Part shown: positions 1-11,785 of the stretch, piece after piece
How the letters are laid out: each line of letters opens with the position of its first letter
Numbering within the stretch: the stretch's first letter is position 1
From: Thiocapsa sp.
GTDB lineage: Bacteria; Pseudomonadota; Gammaproteobacteria; Chromatiales; Chromatiaceae
Assembly: GCF_018399035.1 (NCBI RefSeq)
Contig: NZ_CP073760.1
Coordinates: 2,856,001 to 2,920,000, forward strand
Direction of reading: 5' to 3'
DNA length: 64,000 nt
The notes under the pieces: generated by a model
The model's input: the letters and a program-made list of their open reading frames with translations, nothing else
The model's database searches: none
What the model was told of the DNA's origin: nothing
Translations under genes and position numbers: made by a program

Positions 1-58
1 GGATCTCCATCGGTGTGTCACCTCTGCTGGTGTGGTTGAGGCTCGGGGTGCGGCCGAA

Positions 59-766
59 TCAGGGGCTCGCCGGTCCGACGAGATCGTCCAGGATTCGGGC
101 CATCAGACGATTGGCCTCGGCGTAAACGGCCGCATCGACCCCGCGGATGGCCGCCTCGGTCTGGATCCAAGGCGCGGGCACCAGCTCGTCCCGGCAGTGA
201 TCGAGGATCGCCGCGGCACTCTCCGGCGTCGTTTCCGGGTGACATTGGAGCCCGATCACCTGCCGGCCGATGCGGAACGCCTGATTCTCGCAGGCCGCGC
301 TCCTCGCCAATCGCACGGCGCCGGGCGGAAGATCGAAGGTCTCGCCATGCCAGTGGAAGACCCGGCTTTCGGCCGGAAAACCGCAGCAGTCTTCAGCCGT
401 TCCGGTCTCTTCGGGAACCCCTTGAATCGGGAACCAGCCAATCTCCTTCTCGGCATTGGGATAGACGCGGGCACCGAGTGCGTCGGCGATCAGTTGTGCC
501 CCCAGACAGACTCCGAGTACCCGGATCCCATGCGCGATCGCTTCGCGCAGGAATGCCTTCTCGGCACCCAGCCAAGGCAGTTGCGCCTCGTCGTTGACGC
601 TCATGGGACCGCCCATGACGATGACCAGATCGAGGCCCCCGACCGGCGGGAGCAGGCCATCGTCGTAGAAGCGCGTGTAGACCGGGGTCACGCCGCGCGC
701 CGCGAACCAAGACGCCATCGAGCCGATGTCCTCGAACGGGACGTGCTGCAGGACCTGAACCCTCAT
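59..766 (-). CDS. Class I glutamine amidotransferase-like protein
   Basis: 235 residues. The fold and motifs are those of a stand-alone type 1 glutamine amidotransferase: a nucleophile elbow GVCLGAQLIA with Cys near residue 86, and the His-Glu pair in QCHPETT near residue 173, completing a Cys-His-Glu triad. No synthetase domain is fused, so the ammonia or gamma-glutamyl acceptor cannot be told; relatives include GuaA-like proteins and gamma-glutamyl peptide hydrolases. The ATG at 766 gives a typical N-terminus for the family. It is transcribed away from the ABC exporter operon at 1157 and no partner gene is visible inside the window. Family assignment is firm, substrate unknown. Confidence 0.85.
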   Translation of the reverse strand: MRVQVLQHVPFEDIGSMASWFAARGVTPVYTRFYDDGLLPPVGGLDLVIVMGGPMSVNDEAQLPWLGAEKAFLREAIAHGIRVLGVCLGAQLIADALGARVYPNAEKEIGWFPIQGVPEETGTAEDCCGFPAESRVFHWHGETFDLPPGAVRLARSAACENQAFRIGRQVIGLQCHPETTPESAAAILDHCRDELVPAPWIQTEAAIRGVDAAVYAEANRLMARILDDLVGPASP

Positions 767-1156
767 GGATCATCTCCTTCGCGGGTTGTTGCATCGGCTG
801 CGGCTCGGATCGCAGTCGTCAGCCGGCTGAAGTGAGCCAATTTGAACCGCAAAGGTGCGAAGGACGCAAAGGGTTTTCGGGGGCCGCCTCGACCCCGTTG
901 CAGCCCATGACCGAATTCATACCCGATACGCGCCTGGGTTTTCGGCTTTACGACCGCAGAGGCGATGTCCGCAAAATTCCGTACCCGGTTGTGCTGACGA
1001 TAGGAGGCAGAACTTGCGCCGACGGTCGGTTGTGCCTCGCACGGCTCGGCACAACCTACGCCTTTGTGACAAGGGTTTCCGGAGTTCGCCTAAGACACTC
1101 TTCACGCACTCATTTCCAACCAGCAACCACTAGCCACTAGCCACGATCGATTACCC
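767..1156. other. Intergenic region with small repeats
   Basis: No convincing gene. It holds a low-complexity tract of the AACCGCAAAGG / GACGCAAAGG kind near 847-875 and a perfect 9-bp inverted repeat (GGTTGTGCC at 1028-1036, GGCACAACC at 1048-1056). The region must contain the promoters of the divergent amidotransferase and ABC genes, but no clear -35/-10 pair was seen. Confidence 0.4.
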
Positions 1157-1828
1157 ATGCTGTCCATCGAAAACCTCTCGAAGCGTTTCGACATCTCCCT
1201 GGATCACCCCCTCTTCGAGCAGGTCTCCTTGACCCTCTCGCCGGGCGAGTCGGTCGCCGTGATGGGCGAGTCCGGCGTAGGCAAGTCGACCCTACTGAAC
1301 TGCATCGCGGGCCTGGAGCCGGTCGACGGCGGCCGCATCCACTTGCGCGACACCGAGGTGACCGCACTCGACGAGGACGCCTGCTCGCGGCTGCGTCGGC
1401 GCGAGCTGGGGTTCGTGTTCCAGGCGTTCCATGTCCTGCCGCACCTGACCTTGGCCCAGAACGTCGCCCTGCCCCTTTGGCTGCTCGACGAGAAGGAGGC
1501 CGTCGCCGACCGGCGCGCCCGCGCCATGCTCGAGAGGGTCGGACTGGGTCGGCGCGGCGACGACTGGCCGCGTCATCTCTCGGGCGGCGAGCTCCAACGC
1601 GTCGCCATCGCCCGCGCGCTGGTGCATGCGCCGGCGGTCGTGCTCTGCGACGAGCCGACCGGAAACCTCGACCCCGAACGCGCGCAGGGTGTGCTCGAGC
1701 TGCTGTTCGAGGGCATCCACAACGCCGGGGCGATCGGGATCCTGGTCACGCACTCGCGCGCGGCCGCCGCCCATGCCGACCGGATCCTGCGGCTGACCGC
1801 GAGCGGCCTGGTCGAGGATGCGGGATAA
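1157..1828 (+). CDS. ABC transporter ATP-binding protein, LolD/MacB type
   Basis: 223 residues. Walker A is GESGVGKST at residues 37-45, the signature is LSGGELQR near residue 140, and Walker B with catalytic Glu is VVLCDEPTGNLD. The FQAFHVLPHLT Q-loop segment is typical of the LolD/MacB/FtsE subgroup that powers mechanotransmission rather than substrate passage through the membrane. The next gene, an FtsX-domain permease, overlaps its end by 11 nt, so the two form one exporter. By context this exporter handles a lipid, lipoprotein or envelope ligand; the substrate is not shown. Confidence 0.9.
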   Translation: MLSIENLSKRFDISLDHPLFEQVSLTLSPGESVAVMGESGVGKSTLLNCIAGLEPVDGGRIHLRDTEVTALDEDACSRLRRRELGFVFQAFHVLPHLTLAQNVALPLWLLDEKEAVADRRARAMLERVGLGRRGDDWPRHLSGGELQRVAIARALVHAPAVVLCDEPTGNLDPERAQGVLELLFEGIHNAGAIGILVTHSRAAAAHADRILRLTASGLVEDAG

Positions 1829-4403
1829 GATGATGGGCCTCCTCGGATCCGGGACCGGTGCTGCCCTGCGGCATGTCTTTCTTGCCAGTCTTCAGCGGCG
1901 ACGCCTCGCCACCGCATTATCGCTGCTCGCGATCGCGCTCGGCGTGGCGCTCGGGCTGGCGGTGCAGCTCATCCATGCCGCCGCGCTCGACGAGCTCGGT
2001 CGCGGGATGCGCCTGCTGAGCGGCGAGGCCGATCTTCAGGTGGTCGGTCCGCGCAGCGGCTTCGACGACGCGGTCTATGCGCGGATCGCCCTGCATCCGG
2101 CGGTGGCCGCGGCAAGCCCCCTCCTGGAGATTCAAGCCCGGCTGCCGGGTCGCGACGAGACGCTGAGGGTGTTCGGGATCGATCTCTTCCGCGTTGCGCA
2201 GGTCACCCCCTCGTTGCTGCCCATCGTCGAAACGGCAGCGGCGGATGACGATGCCCCCGACAGCTCTGACACGGATCAACCCGATCGACTGGCTGCACTC
2301 AAGCCCGACGCCGTCTTTTTGAGCCCTGCCGCGGGCACGCGACTCGGGCTCGATGCCCGGGATGAGGTCGCGGTCCAGGTCGGACTCGGCGAGGCGCGCC
2401 TGAGGATCGCGGGATCGGTTCCCGGCGCCGGCGTTGGACAGGTGCTGGCCGTGATGGACATCGCCGGTGCCCAGCAGACCTTCGATCGCATCGGTCGCCT
2501 CACCCGGATCGATCTGCGTCTTGCCCCGGGGATCGAGCGCGGGCCGGCGCAGGAGCAGTTGCGCACACTGCTGCCGCCGGGCGTCACACTCCTGACCCCG
2601 GAGGAGACCGCGTCCGAGGTCACCGGCGTGTCGCGTGCCTATCGGGTCAATCTGACCATGCTGGCGGCCATCGCACTCTTGACCGGCGGCTTCCTGGTCT
2701 TCTCCACACAATGGCTCGCCGTCGTGCGACGGCGCCGCGAATTCGCCTTCCTGCGCGCGCTCGGGCTCGACCGCCGCAGCCTCCTGCGCGGGTTGCTGGC
2801 GGAGGGCGCCTTGCTGGGGCTGGTCGGCGGCCTGATCGGCGTAATCCTGGCCTATCTGCTGACCGCGCTGGCCTTCAGTCTGATCGGTGGGGATCTCGGC
2901 GCGGGTTTCTTCCGAGGCGTCGCCCCGCAGCTGCGCGTCGAGCCGGTGCTGACCCTGGCTTATCTCGCGCTCGGTGTGCTCGCGGGCGTGGCCGGCGCCT
3001 GGCTACCGGCACGCGAAGCCGCGCGGATGGTGCCCGCCCGCGGCCTGCGGGCGGGCGACGAGGCCGAGGTCTATCAGGCGCGCCCGCGCTGGGGTGCTGC
3101 CCTGATCGCGATGTCCCTCGCCGCACTCCTCTGTCTGCTGCCGCCGGTCGGGGGTGTTCCGGTGTTCGGTTATCTGGCCGTCGCACTCATCTTGGTCGGC
3201 GCCGTTCTCGCGATTCCGGGGGCCACGGTCGGGGCGATGCGGCTCTTGCCGGCGCAGGGCTCGCTCGTGACCCGGTTGGCTCGGGCGCGCCTCGCCGCGG
3301 CCCCGGGGCAGGCGGTCGTGGCCGGTGTCGGGGTTGTCGCGAGCGTCGCCCTGGCGGTCTCCATGGCCATCATGGTCGACTCATTCCGCGACTCGCTCGA
3401 CGACTGGCTGACCCGGATGCTCCCCGCCGATCTCTATCTGCGCGCATCCGACTCGGGCGCGAGCGGCTATCTGGATCCGGACGCCGTGGCGCGCGTGGCC
3501 GCACTGCCGGGCGTGGCGGCGGTGCGCCCGGTGCGCTTCGAGAGCCTGCGCATCGGCGAGGTGCGCGAGGCGATCGCGCTTATCGCCCGACCGGTGCAGG
3601 ACACCTCGGGCCTTCCGCTCGTCGCCGGCACGCTCGATCCGCCCGCCGGGCCGGGCATGGATCCGCCGACCTGGATCTCGGAGGCCATGGCCGATCGGCT
3701 GAGCCTCGGGGTCGGGGATCCGCTCGCCCTGCCCCTCGGCGAGCAGCTGCAGACCTTTCGCATCGTCGGCATCTGGCGGGACTATGCACGCCAACAGGGG
3801 GCGGCGGTGATCGAGCTGGAAACCTTCCGCGCCTTGACCGGCGATCGGCGCACCAACGATCTGGGCCTGACCCTGGCCCCCGGGACGGATCCCGTCGGGG
3901 TGATGACCGCCATCCGCGCAACACTCGGCGATCGGGTCAGCGAGATGATCCTGCCCGGCGAGCTGCGCAACATGATCCTCCAGGTCTTCGATCGCACCTT
4001 CCTGGCAACCTATCTGATGCTGGCTGTCGCGGTCACGATCGGCCTCTTCGGCATCGGGACCACCTTCGCCGCGCTCGCGACGAGTCGTCAAAAAGAATTC
4101 GGGATCCTGCGTCATCTGGGTCTGCCGCGACGTCGCATCGGGACCCTGCTGGCCTTGGAGGCGGCACTGACCGCCGCGGTCGGCGTCGGCGTCGGCCTGG
4201 TCGCCGGCGGGGCGATCGCGCTGGTACTGATCAAGGTCATCAATCCGCAGAGCTTTCATTGGAGCATGGACATGCAGCTTCCGTTCGGCCTGCTGCTGAC
4301 CTTCGGCTCCGCGATGATCCTACTCGCCGCACTCGCCGCCCGACTCGCCGGTCGTCAGGCAATGCGGCAGGACGCGGTGCTCGCGGTACGGGAGGATTGG
4401 TGA
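1818..4403 (+). CDS. FtsX-family ABC transporter permease, double-length
   Basis: 861 residues. A transmembrane helix near residues 15-40 is followed by a MacB-type periplasmic domain to about 280, three FtsX-type helices at about 280-400, more hydrophobic helices at about 425-480, a second periplasmic region, and a second set of three helices at the C-terminus. This duplicated layout matches YbbP-type permeases. The start at 1818 overlaps the ATPase gene; ATGs at 1830 and 1833 are alternatives. Its TGA shares an A with the ATG of the next gene at 4403, so all three are translationally coupled. Family and topology are inferred from hydrophobic runs, not from an alignment. Confidence 0.88.
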   Translation: MRDKMMGLLGSGTGAALRHVFLASLQRRRLATALSLLAIALGVALGLAVQLIHAAALDELGRGMRLLSGEADLQVVGPRSGFDDAVYARIALHPAVAAASPLLEIQARLPGRDETLRVFGIDLFRVAQVTPSLLPIVETAAADDDAPDSSDTDQPDRLAALKPDAVFLSPAAGTRLGLDARDEVAVQVGLGEARLRIAGSVPGAGVGQVLAVMDIAGAQQTFDRIGRLTRIDLRLAPGIERGPAQEQLRTLLPPGVTLLTPEETASEVTGVSRAYRVNLTMLAAIALLTGGFLVFSTQWLAVVRRRREFAFLRALGLDRRSLLRGLLAEGALLGLVGGLIGVILAYLLTALAFSLIGGDLGAGFFRGVAPQLRVEPVLTLAYLALGVLAGVAGAWLPAREAARMVPARGLRAGDEAEVYQARPRWGAALIAMSLAALLCLLPPVGGVPVFGYLAVALILVGAVLAIPGATVGAMRLLPAQGSLVTRLARARLAAAPGQAVVAGVGVVASVALAVSMAIMVDSFRDSLDDWLTRMLPADLYLRASDSGASGYLDPDAVARVAALPGVAAVRPVRFESLRIGEVREAIALIARPVQDTSGLPLVAGTLDPPAGPGMDPPTWISEAMADRLSLGVGDPLALPLGEQLQTFRIVGIWRDYARQQGAAVIELETFRALTGDRRTNDLGLTLAPGTDPVGVMTAIRATLGDRVSEMILPGELRNMILQVFDRTFLATYLMLAVAVTIGLFGIGTTFAALATSRQKEFGILRHLGLPRRRIGTLLALEAALTAAVGVGVGLVAGGAIALVLIKVINPQSFHWSMDMQLPFGLLLTFGSAMILLAALAARLAGRQAMRQDAVLAVREDW

Positions 4404-5476
4404 TGCGCGCGTGGTATGCACTGATCCTCCTGCTCTGCTGGCCGATCTCGGGCGTCTGGGCGAGCGACTTCGCCCCGGTGGTCGAAGGGCGCCCCTTGAC
4501 CTTTCACGCGGACACGGGCGCACACCCGGATTTCCGCACCGAATGGTGGTACATCACCGGCTGGCTGACCGACGAGGCCGGCACCGAGCGCGGGTTCCAG
4601 GTCACCTTCTTCCGGGTCGGGACCGGCATCGGCGCGGACAACCCGAGCCGCTTCGCACCGCGCCAGCTCATCCTGGCCCATGCGGCGATCGCCGACCCGG
4701 CCGCCGGAGCCCTGATCCATGCCGAGCGCATCGAGCGTGCGCTCGATCCACTGGCCGGTGCCGCCGTCGGGCGGACCCGCGCCTGGATCGGCGATTGGGA
4801 GCTGACGCTGGATGAGGGGGGCACGCAGTACCGGACCAGAATCACCTCCGACGCATTCGACCTGGACCTCGCGCTGGTCCCGCCCGGCCCGCCCGTCCTC
4901 AACGGCCGCGCAGGCTTCAGCCAGAAGACACCGGATCCGAGCAACGCGAGCTACTACTACAGCCGCCCGCAGCTCGCCGTCGACGGGCGTATCCGCATCG
5001 ACGGGGCGGACCTGAAGGTCAGCGGGCACGCCTGGCTCGACCACGAATGGTCCAGCGAGATCATGCCCGCCCAGGCCCGAGGCTGGGACTGGATCGGCAT
5101 CAACCTGCACGACGGCGGCTCGCTGATGGCGTTTCGGATGCGTCGGGACGACAACTCGTCGCTCTGGGCAGCCGCGACGCTGCAGGAGGGCACCCGGCCC
5201 GCGCGAATCCTGGCGCCGGAGCAGGTGCGCTTTCTCCCTCGTCGCCGCTGGCAGTCGCCCCGCACGGGCGCCGAATACCCGGTCGAGTGGACCCTGGAGC
5301 TCGACGGCCGGACGCTGCGCCTGGAACCTTTGATGGACGACCAAGAGCTCGACGGTCGACGCTCGACCGGAATCGTCTATTGGGAAGGTGCAGTCAGGGT
5401 GTATGAGGGGGAGCGGGAGATCGGACGGGGGTATTTGGAGATGACGGGGTATGCCCAACGGCCGGACAACCTCTGA
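4403..5476 (+). CDS. Secreted CrtC/AttH-like lipocalin-fold protein
   Basis: 357 residues with a signal peptide (hydrophobic segment YALILLLCWPISGVWA ending about residue 20). The mature protein has the hallmarks of the AttH / carotenoid 1,2-hydratase-like lipocalin family: FRTEWWYITGWL near residue 45, a central HAWLDHEWSS, GWDWIGINLHDG, and MTGYAQR at the C-terminus. Database annotation often calls such proteins carotenoid 1,2-hydratase, but here the export signal and the coupled FtsX-type ABC exporter argue for an envelope role with a hydrophobic ligand. The true CrtC of this window is at 57340-58260. The ATG at 4403 overlaps the permease stop. Confidence 0.8.
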   Translation: MRAWYALILLLCWPISGVWASDFAPVVEGRPLTFHADTGAHPDFRTEWWYITGWLTDEAGTERGFQVTFFRVGTGIGADNPSRFAPRQLILAHAAIADPAAGALIHAERIERALDPLAGAAVGRTRAWIGDWELTLDEGGTQYRTRITSDAFDLDLALVPPGPPVLNGRAGFSQKTPDPSNASYYYSRPQLAVDGRIRIDGADLKVSGHAWLDHEWSSEIMPAQARGWDWIGINLHDGGSLMAFRMRRDDNSSLWAAATLQEGTRPARILAPEQVRFLPRRRWQSPRTGAEYPVEWTLELDGRTLRLEPLMDDQELDGRRSTGIVYWEGAVRVYEGEREIGRGYLEMTGYAQRPDNL

Positions 5477-5569
5477 AAATAAACCGCGTCCGGCGTGACA
5501 TGTGCGGATCGAACGGGCGCTCGGGATCCCGAACACGGTCGGGGCTCGGTGGTGAGGCGGTTTGTGATT

Positions 5570-6970
5570 TTATTTCGGGAGGGGAAAAACGGATTTTTCG
5601 GGCTCGACGATTGCACTGAGGCGGCCCTTCGCGAGGCGTGCCTCGATGCGCGTGCCGGGCGGGGCCTGCTCGGGTGCTCGCACGATCTCGCCGTCCGGCA
5701 GGCGGGTGACGATGGCGTAGCCGCGGGCGAGTGTCGCCAGGGGGCTGCGGGCCTCCAAGCCGGCGACGGCGCGCATCAACCGCTCGCGCCGGGTCTCGGC
5801 GAGCCACGCCCGGGCGCGGGCGAGACGCTCGGCGAGCGCAGCGACGGCGTTGCCGAGCCCCTCCAGACGTCGCCCCGGCGAGACGAACATCAGGCGCGCC
5901 GCCGCCGGGCGCAAGCGAGACTGTGCCCGCACCAGGCGATTCGATAGGAGCGAGACCAAGCGCTGCTCGAGCTGATCCAAACGCTGGGCGCGCTGTTGCA
6001 GACGCGCGGCCGGGTGGAGCAAAGCCAGGTGACGCGCGAAGGCGTTGAGCCGTTGGCGGGCAGCGACCCGGTGACGCGCATGGGCCGCGTCCAGACGCCG
6101 CATCAAGGCGACCAAGCGGTGACGCAGATGCTCGCCCGAGGGCGCCACCAGCTCGGCCGCGGCCGAAGGGGTCGCCGCGCGACGATCGGCGACCAGATCG
6201 GCGATGCTGATGTCGCTCTCGTGCCCGACCCCGGTGACGACCGGGATGGCGGAGGCGCGGATCGCGCGCGCCAGGGTCTCGTCGTTGAAGGCATTGAGGT
6301 CTTCGAGCGAGCCGCCGCCGCGGGCCAGGATGAGCACGTCGCACTCGGCGCGGGCGTTGGCCGCCGCCAACGCGGCGAGGAGCGACGCCGGTGCGGTCTC
6401 GCCCTGCACCTGTGCGGGATAGATGACCACGGGCAAGGCCGCGAACCGGCGCTTCAAGACGGCGAGCAGGTCGCGCACCGCCGCCCCGGTGGGCGAGGTA
6501 ATCAGACCGACCTGTCTTGGAAATGCCGGAATCGGCCGCTTGGCGGCCTCCTCGAATAAACCCTCCGCGGCCAGCTTGCGCTTCAAGCGCTCGAATTCGA
6601 GCCGGAGCGCACCCTCGCCACCCGGCTCCATGTAGTCGATCACCAACTGAAAATCGCCGCGGGGCTCGAAGAGCGTCGCCCGGCCGCGAACCAACACCTC
6701 TTGACCGTTCGTCGGGCGGAAGTTCAGGAGCATCCGCTTGGGCCGAAACATGGCACATCGGACCTGCGCCGCCGAATCCTTGAGTGTGAAATAGATGTGA
6801 CCGGAGGCCGGCTGCGCCAGATTCGACAGCTCGCCTTGGACCCAAAGCACGGGGAAGCTCCCGTCGAGCACGGCCCGCACCTCGCTCGCCAAACGGGCCA
6901 CGCTGTAGATATCGCGGTGATCGTCGAGGGCACGGACAGGTCGTTCGAGCGGCATGGGCAGGATTCGCAA
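5570..6970 (-). CDS. xseA: Exodeoxyribonuclease VII large subunit
   Basis: About 466 residues. An N-terminal OB-fold (YSVARLASEV, then WVQGELSNL and GHIYFTLKD) is followed by the catalytic domain with the conserved GGGSLEDLNAFNDE segment and GVGHESDISIADLVAD, then a long helical Arg/Leu-rich region and a C-terminal segment. With the small subunit XseB it degrades single-stranded DNA in both directions; xseB is not in the window. The ATG at 6970 is used, with a second ATG six codons in (6955) possible. It is divergent from guaB, with a 108-bp shared upstream region. Confidence 0.95.
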   Translation of the reverse strand: MRILPMPLERPVRALDDHRDIYSVARLASEVRAVLDGSFPVLWVQGELSNLAQPASGHIYFTLKDSAAQVRCAMFRPKRMLLNFRPTNGQEVLVRGRATLFEPRGDFQLVIDYMEPGGEGALRLEFERLKRKLAAEGLFEEAAKRPIPAFPRQVGLITSPTGAAVRDLLAVLKRRFAALPVVIYPAQVQGETAPASLLAALAAANARAECDVLILARGGGSLEDLNAFNDETLARAIRASAIPVVTGVGHESDISIADLVADRRAATPSAAAELVAPSGEHLRHRLVALMRRLDAAHARHRVAARQRLNAFARHLALLHPAARLQQRAQRLDQLEQRLVSLLSNRLVRAQSRLRPAAARLMFVSPGRRLEGLGNAVAALAERLARARAWLAETRRERLMRAVAGLEARSPLATLARGYAIVTRLPDGEIVRAPEQAPPGTRIEARLAKGRLSAIVEPEKSVFPLPK

Positions 6971-7004
6971 CCAAAGGCTTCGATGAGGTCGACGTCGGAC
7001 GGAG

Positions 7005-7033
7005 TTTACCTGCGCCCGTTGAAATTCTATACT
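7005..7033 (+). promoter_or_regulatory. Possible sigma-70 promoter of guaB
   Basis: TTTACC (7005-7010) and TATACT (7028-7033) are separated by 17 bp and lie 46 bp before the guaB ATG. Pattern match only, so moderate to low confidence. Confidence 0.4.
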
Positions 7034-7063
7034 TTCGGGTTACTTTCCTGTTCTGGTCACTGA

Positions 7064-8543
<1,480 letters not shown>

Positions 8544-8545
<2 letters not shown>

Positions 8546-8592
8546 TGTCTTGCGCCGGATTGTGCTTCGGGCACAATCCGGCGCAAGACATC
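8544..8592. terminator. 22-bp perfect hairpin at the end of guaB
   Basis: The arms 8544-8565 and 8571-8592 are perfectly complementary around a TTCGG loop; the left arm overlaps the guaB stop codon. It reads as a strong transcription terminator or processing hairpin, but no clear run of T follows, so intrinsic termination is not certain. Confidence 0.65.
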
Positions 8593-8703
8593 AAAATGCT
8601 TAATTAACTAAGGTTTTTCTGCTTTCCAGACTTTCTGCCGTTGCGCGGATCGCTGTTGTTCCCGCCTTCTTCCCCGCTCGTCGCCCGGAACCATCATCAC
8701 CCT

Positions 8704-10278
8704 ATGACCAATATTCACGCCGACCGCATTCTGATCCTCGACTTCGGGTCGCAGTACACACAACTGATCGCGCGGCGGGTGCGCGAGGCGGGGGTTTACT
8801 GCGAGCTGCACCCGCATGACATGGGGGCGGCGGCGATCCGGGAGTTTGCACCGAGCGGGGTCATCCTGTCCGGCGGTCATCAGTCCGTCCATGAGGACGA
8901 GACACCCCGCGCCGATCCGCTGGTGTTCGATCTGGGCATCCCCGTGCTGGGCATCTGTTACGGCATGCAGACCATGGCCGCGCAGCTCGGCGGCAGTGTC
9001 GCGCCGGCGGTCCATCGCGAGTACGGCTACGCGCAGGTGCGCGCACGCGGCCACTCGCGTCTGCTGCGCGATATCGAGGATCACACCAGTCCCGAGGGCT
9101 ACGGCCTGCTGGACGTCTGGATGAGCCACGGCGACCGGGTCGAGACCCTCCCGCCGGGCTTTCAGGTCATCGCCGAGACCGCCAATGCACCGCTGGCCGG
9201 CATCGCCGACGAGGAGCGCCGCTTCTACGGCGTGCAGTTCCATCCGGAGGTGACCCACACCCGCCAGGGCCAGCGGATCATCGAGCGCTTCATTCACGAG
9301 ATCTGCGGCTGCGGCCGTCTCTGGACCCCCGGCAACATCATCGAGGACAGCATCGTCAAGGTGCGCGCTCAGGTCGGCAACGACGCCGTGCTGCTCGGTC
9401 TCTCGGGTGGTGTGGATTCCAGCGTCGTCGCCGCCCTGCTGCACCGTGCCATCGGCAGCCAACTAACGTGCGTCTTCGTCGACAACGGCCTGCTGCGTCT
9501 CGGCGAGGGCGATCAGGTCATGAGCACCTTCGCGCGCCACATGGGCGTGCAGGTGGTCCGGGTCGATGCCGAAGACCGTTTCCTCGGCCGGCTCAAAGGC
9601 GTGACCGACCCGGAGCAGAAGCGCAAGATCATCGGCAACACCTTCATCGAGGTCTTCGACGACGAGGCGAGCAAGCTCGCCAATGTGCAATGGCTTGCCC
9701 AGGGCACCATCTATCCGGATGTGATCGAATCCGCCGGCGCCAAGAGCGGCAAGGCCACCGTCATCAAGTCGCACCACAACGTGGGCGGACTGCCGGAGGA
9801 GATGAACCTCAAGCTGGTCGAGCCCCTGCGCGAGCTCTTCAAAGACGAGGTCCGCAAGATCGGCATCGAGCTCGGCCTGCCCTCCGAGATGGTCTATCGC
9901 CACCCCTTCCCGGGCCCCGGCCTCGCCGTGCGCATCCTGGGCGAGGTCCACAAGGACGACGCCGTCACCCTGCGTAAGGCCGACCACATCTTCATCGAAG
10001 AGCTGCGGTGCGCCGATCTCTACGATCAGGTCTCCCAGGCCTTCGCGGTCTTCCTGCCGGTACGCTCCGTCGGTGTCGTCGGCGACAAGCGCCAGTACGC
10101 GCATGTCATCGCGCTGCGTGCGGTGGAAACACTCGATTTCATGACCGCCCGCTGGGCCCACCTCCCCTACGACTTCCTGGATCTGGTGTGCCGGCGCATC
10201 GTCAACGAGGTCCCCGGCGTGTCGCGCGTCGTCTACGACATCACCGGCAAACCGCCGGGCACGATCGAGTGGGAGTGA
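8704..10278 (+). CDS. guaA: GMP synthase (glutamine-hydrolysing)
   Basis: 524 residues. It converts XMP to GMP using ATP and glutamine-derived ammonia. The N-terminal glutamine amidotransferase domain has [17 protein letters not shown], nucleophile GICYGMQ and FHPEVTHT. The ATP-pyrophosphatase domain carries the P-loop LSGGVDSS near residue 236, and the dimerisation domain ends with the conserved KPPGTIEWE. The ATG at 8704 gives the typical N-terminus. One local oddity is SGGHQSV where many homologues have SGGPESV. Pairing with guaB is the common arrangement. Confidence 0.97.
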   Translation: MTNIHADRILILDFGSQYTQLIARRVREAGVYCELHPHDMGAAAIREFAPSGVILSGGHQSVHEDETPRADPLVFDLGIPVLGICYGMQTMAAQLGGSVAPAVHREYGYAQVRARGHSRLLRDIEDHTSPEGYGLLDVWMSHGDRVETLPPGFQVIAETANAPLAGIADEERRFYGVQFHPEVTHTRQGQRIIERFIHEICGCGRLWTPGNIIEDSIVKVRAQVGNDAVLLGLSGGVDSSVVAALLHRAIGSQLTCVFVDNGLLRLGEGDQVMSTFARHMGVQVVRVDAEDRFLGRLKGVTDPEQKRKIIGNTFIEVFDDEASKLANVQWLAQGTIYPDVIESAGAKSGKATVIKSHHNVGGLPEEMNLKLVEPLRELFKDEVRKIGIELGLPSEMVYRHPFPGPGLAVRILGEVHKDDAVTLRKADHIFIEELRCADLYDQVSQAFAVFLPVRSVGVVGDKRQYAHVIALRAVETLDFMTARWAHLPYDFLDLVCRRIVNEVPGVSRVVYDITGKPPGTIEWE

Positions 10279-10320
10279 CCGCGGGACATAGGAAGGATCT
10301 AATCAAACAAGACCGGCCGG

Positions 10321-10356
10321 CGTAGGATGGGTAGAGCGCAGCGAAACCCATCATCC
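10321..10356. repeat. Short interspersed GTAGGATGGGT-type palindrome
   Basis: GGATGGGT (10325-10332) and ACCCATC (10346-10352) flank AGAGCGCAGCGAA. Sequences of this kind recur between genes in many proteobacterial genomes; only one clear copy was seen in this window. The rest of the gap between guaA and the ATPase gene shows nothing recognisable. Confidence 0.5.
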
Positions 10357-10499
10357 CCGCTGCGACGCCCGAGAGATGCGTCAAGCATTCCGCATCGTGC
10401 CCGGCCGTCAGCAAGGGATCGTGATTCGAGTTCTGCTTAGCCCTCGACAAGAACGAACGATCATCCGACCAAACCGTCGACGCGATCCCGCAGAGCACT

Positions 10500-11785
10500 A
10501 TGCTGACATCCATCCAGCTAATCGATTTCAAGAGCTTTCGCGATCAAACGATCCCGCTTGCGCCGCTGACCCTGTTGGTTGGCGCAAACGCCTCGGGTAA
10601 GAGCAATCTCTTCGATGCGATTCGATTTCTTCAGGGCGTCGGACTCGGTCACCCCTTCACCGAAATACTCCTTCCTCGCTGGGAGGCCGGACGGGAAGCC
10701 TGGCCGGGGATACGGGGCGGGATTCATGAGGTCGCATTCTGTCACGGCGACAGCTTCGGCCTTTCGACGGATTGGAGCCTTCGCAGTCATGACGATCTGC
10801 TGCGGAAGGCAGAGGCCCAGAGGGTTTTCGGGGTCATGGACTATCCCGAGGTGCGGCTCGCGCATCGAATCGAGTGCCAAACCGAGAACCAGGTCTTTCT
10901 GATCGACGAACGTCTGACAGACATTGACGAGGGTAATCAGCTCTTTGCGACGGGCGGGTCCAGTCCATCGCAACAGGCCCGCGGCACAGACTTTGTCCCG
11001 ATCTCGGCCGACCTCATGCCGGAGAACCCTGGCAAACTCCCTACGGCAGTTTATGACTCCGCGCGAAGTGTCCTCGGTCAGATCGTCACGTTAAGACTCG
11101 GCGGCATACACGAAAGAGTTGCCAGAGACTGCGCCAGAGTGTCAATGAGCATGCGGAGCTCGCTCTTCCTCGATATCAGTCCCGCGCGCATGCGCGCTTA
11201 TCAAGCCATCCAGACCCGGGACCTGGGCGAACAAGGAGAAAATATCTCCCCGGTACTTCGCCGATACTGCCAAGACAGCGACAAAAAAGCCGACCTCATC
11301 GATTGGCTTTCCGAGCTTTGCGGACCGGTGATCACCGATATCCGTTTCGACGAAAACACGCAGCAGGAGGTTATGCTCCAGGTCGTCGAGACGAACGGAA
11401 TGCCGATCAGTGCTCGCAGCCTATCCGACGGGACACTCCGCTTCCTCGGCGTTCTCGCCGCCCTGATCACGGCTCCCGAGGGCTCGATGGTGCTGATCGA
11501 GGAGATCGAAAACGGACTGCACCCGACACGCATTCACCTTCTAGTCGAGCTCTTAGAGCATGTCACGAGAGATCGCGGTATTCAGGTGCTGGCAACGACC
11601 CACTCCCCGTGGCTACTCCAGCACCTCTGCGACGAGAGCCTCGGCAATGCGATTGTCTTCGGCCGCGTTCCCGAAGAGGAAGGCACGATTGCGCGTCGCC
11701 TCAAAGATCTGAAGGATTTCGAAGCGGTTGCCGACCGAGCCGCCGTCGATCGCCTGTTCTCGACAGGCTGGCTGGAGCGAGGCTT

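Noticed and set aside
32..835. Long plus-strand frame opposite the amidotransferase gene
   Set aside because: It is the antisense shadow of the 59-766 gene and has an Arg/Gly/Asp-rich composition without motifs.
2711..4402. Upstream extension of the CrtC-like frame
   Set aside because: It overlaps the permease in another frame and is Arg/Ala/Gly-rich; the real gene starts at 4403 with a signal peptide.
4403..5476. Calling the first CrtC-like gene a second carotenoid hydratase
   Set aside because: It has a signal peptide and is coupled to an ABC exporter; the CrtC signature is complete only in the 57340-58260 gene.
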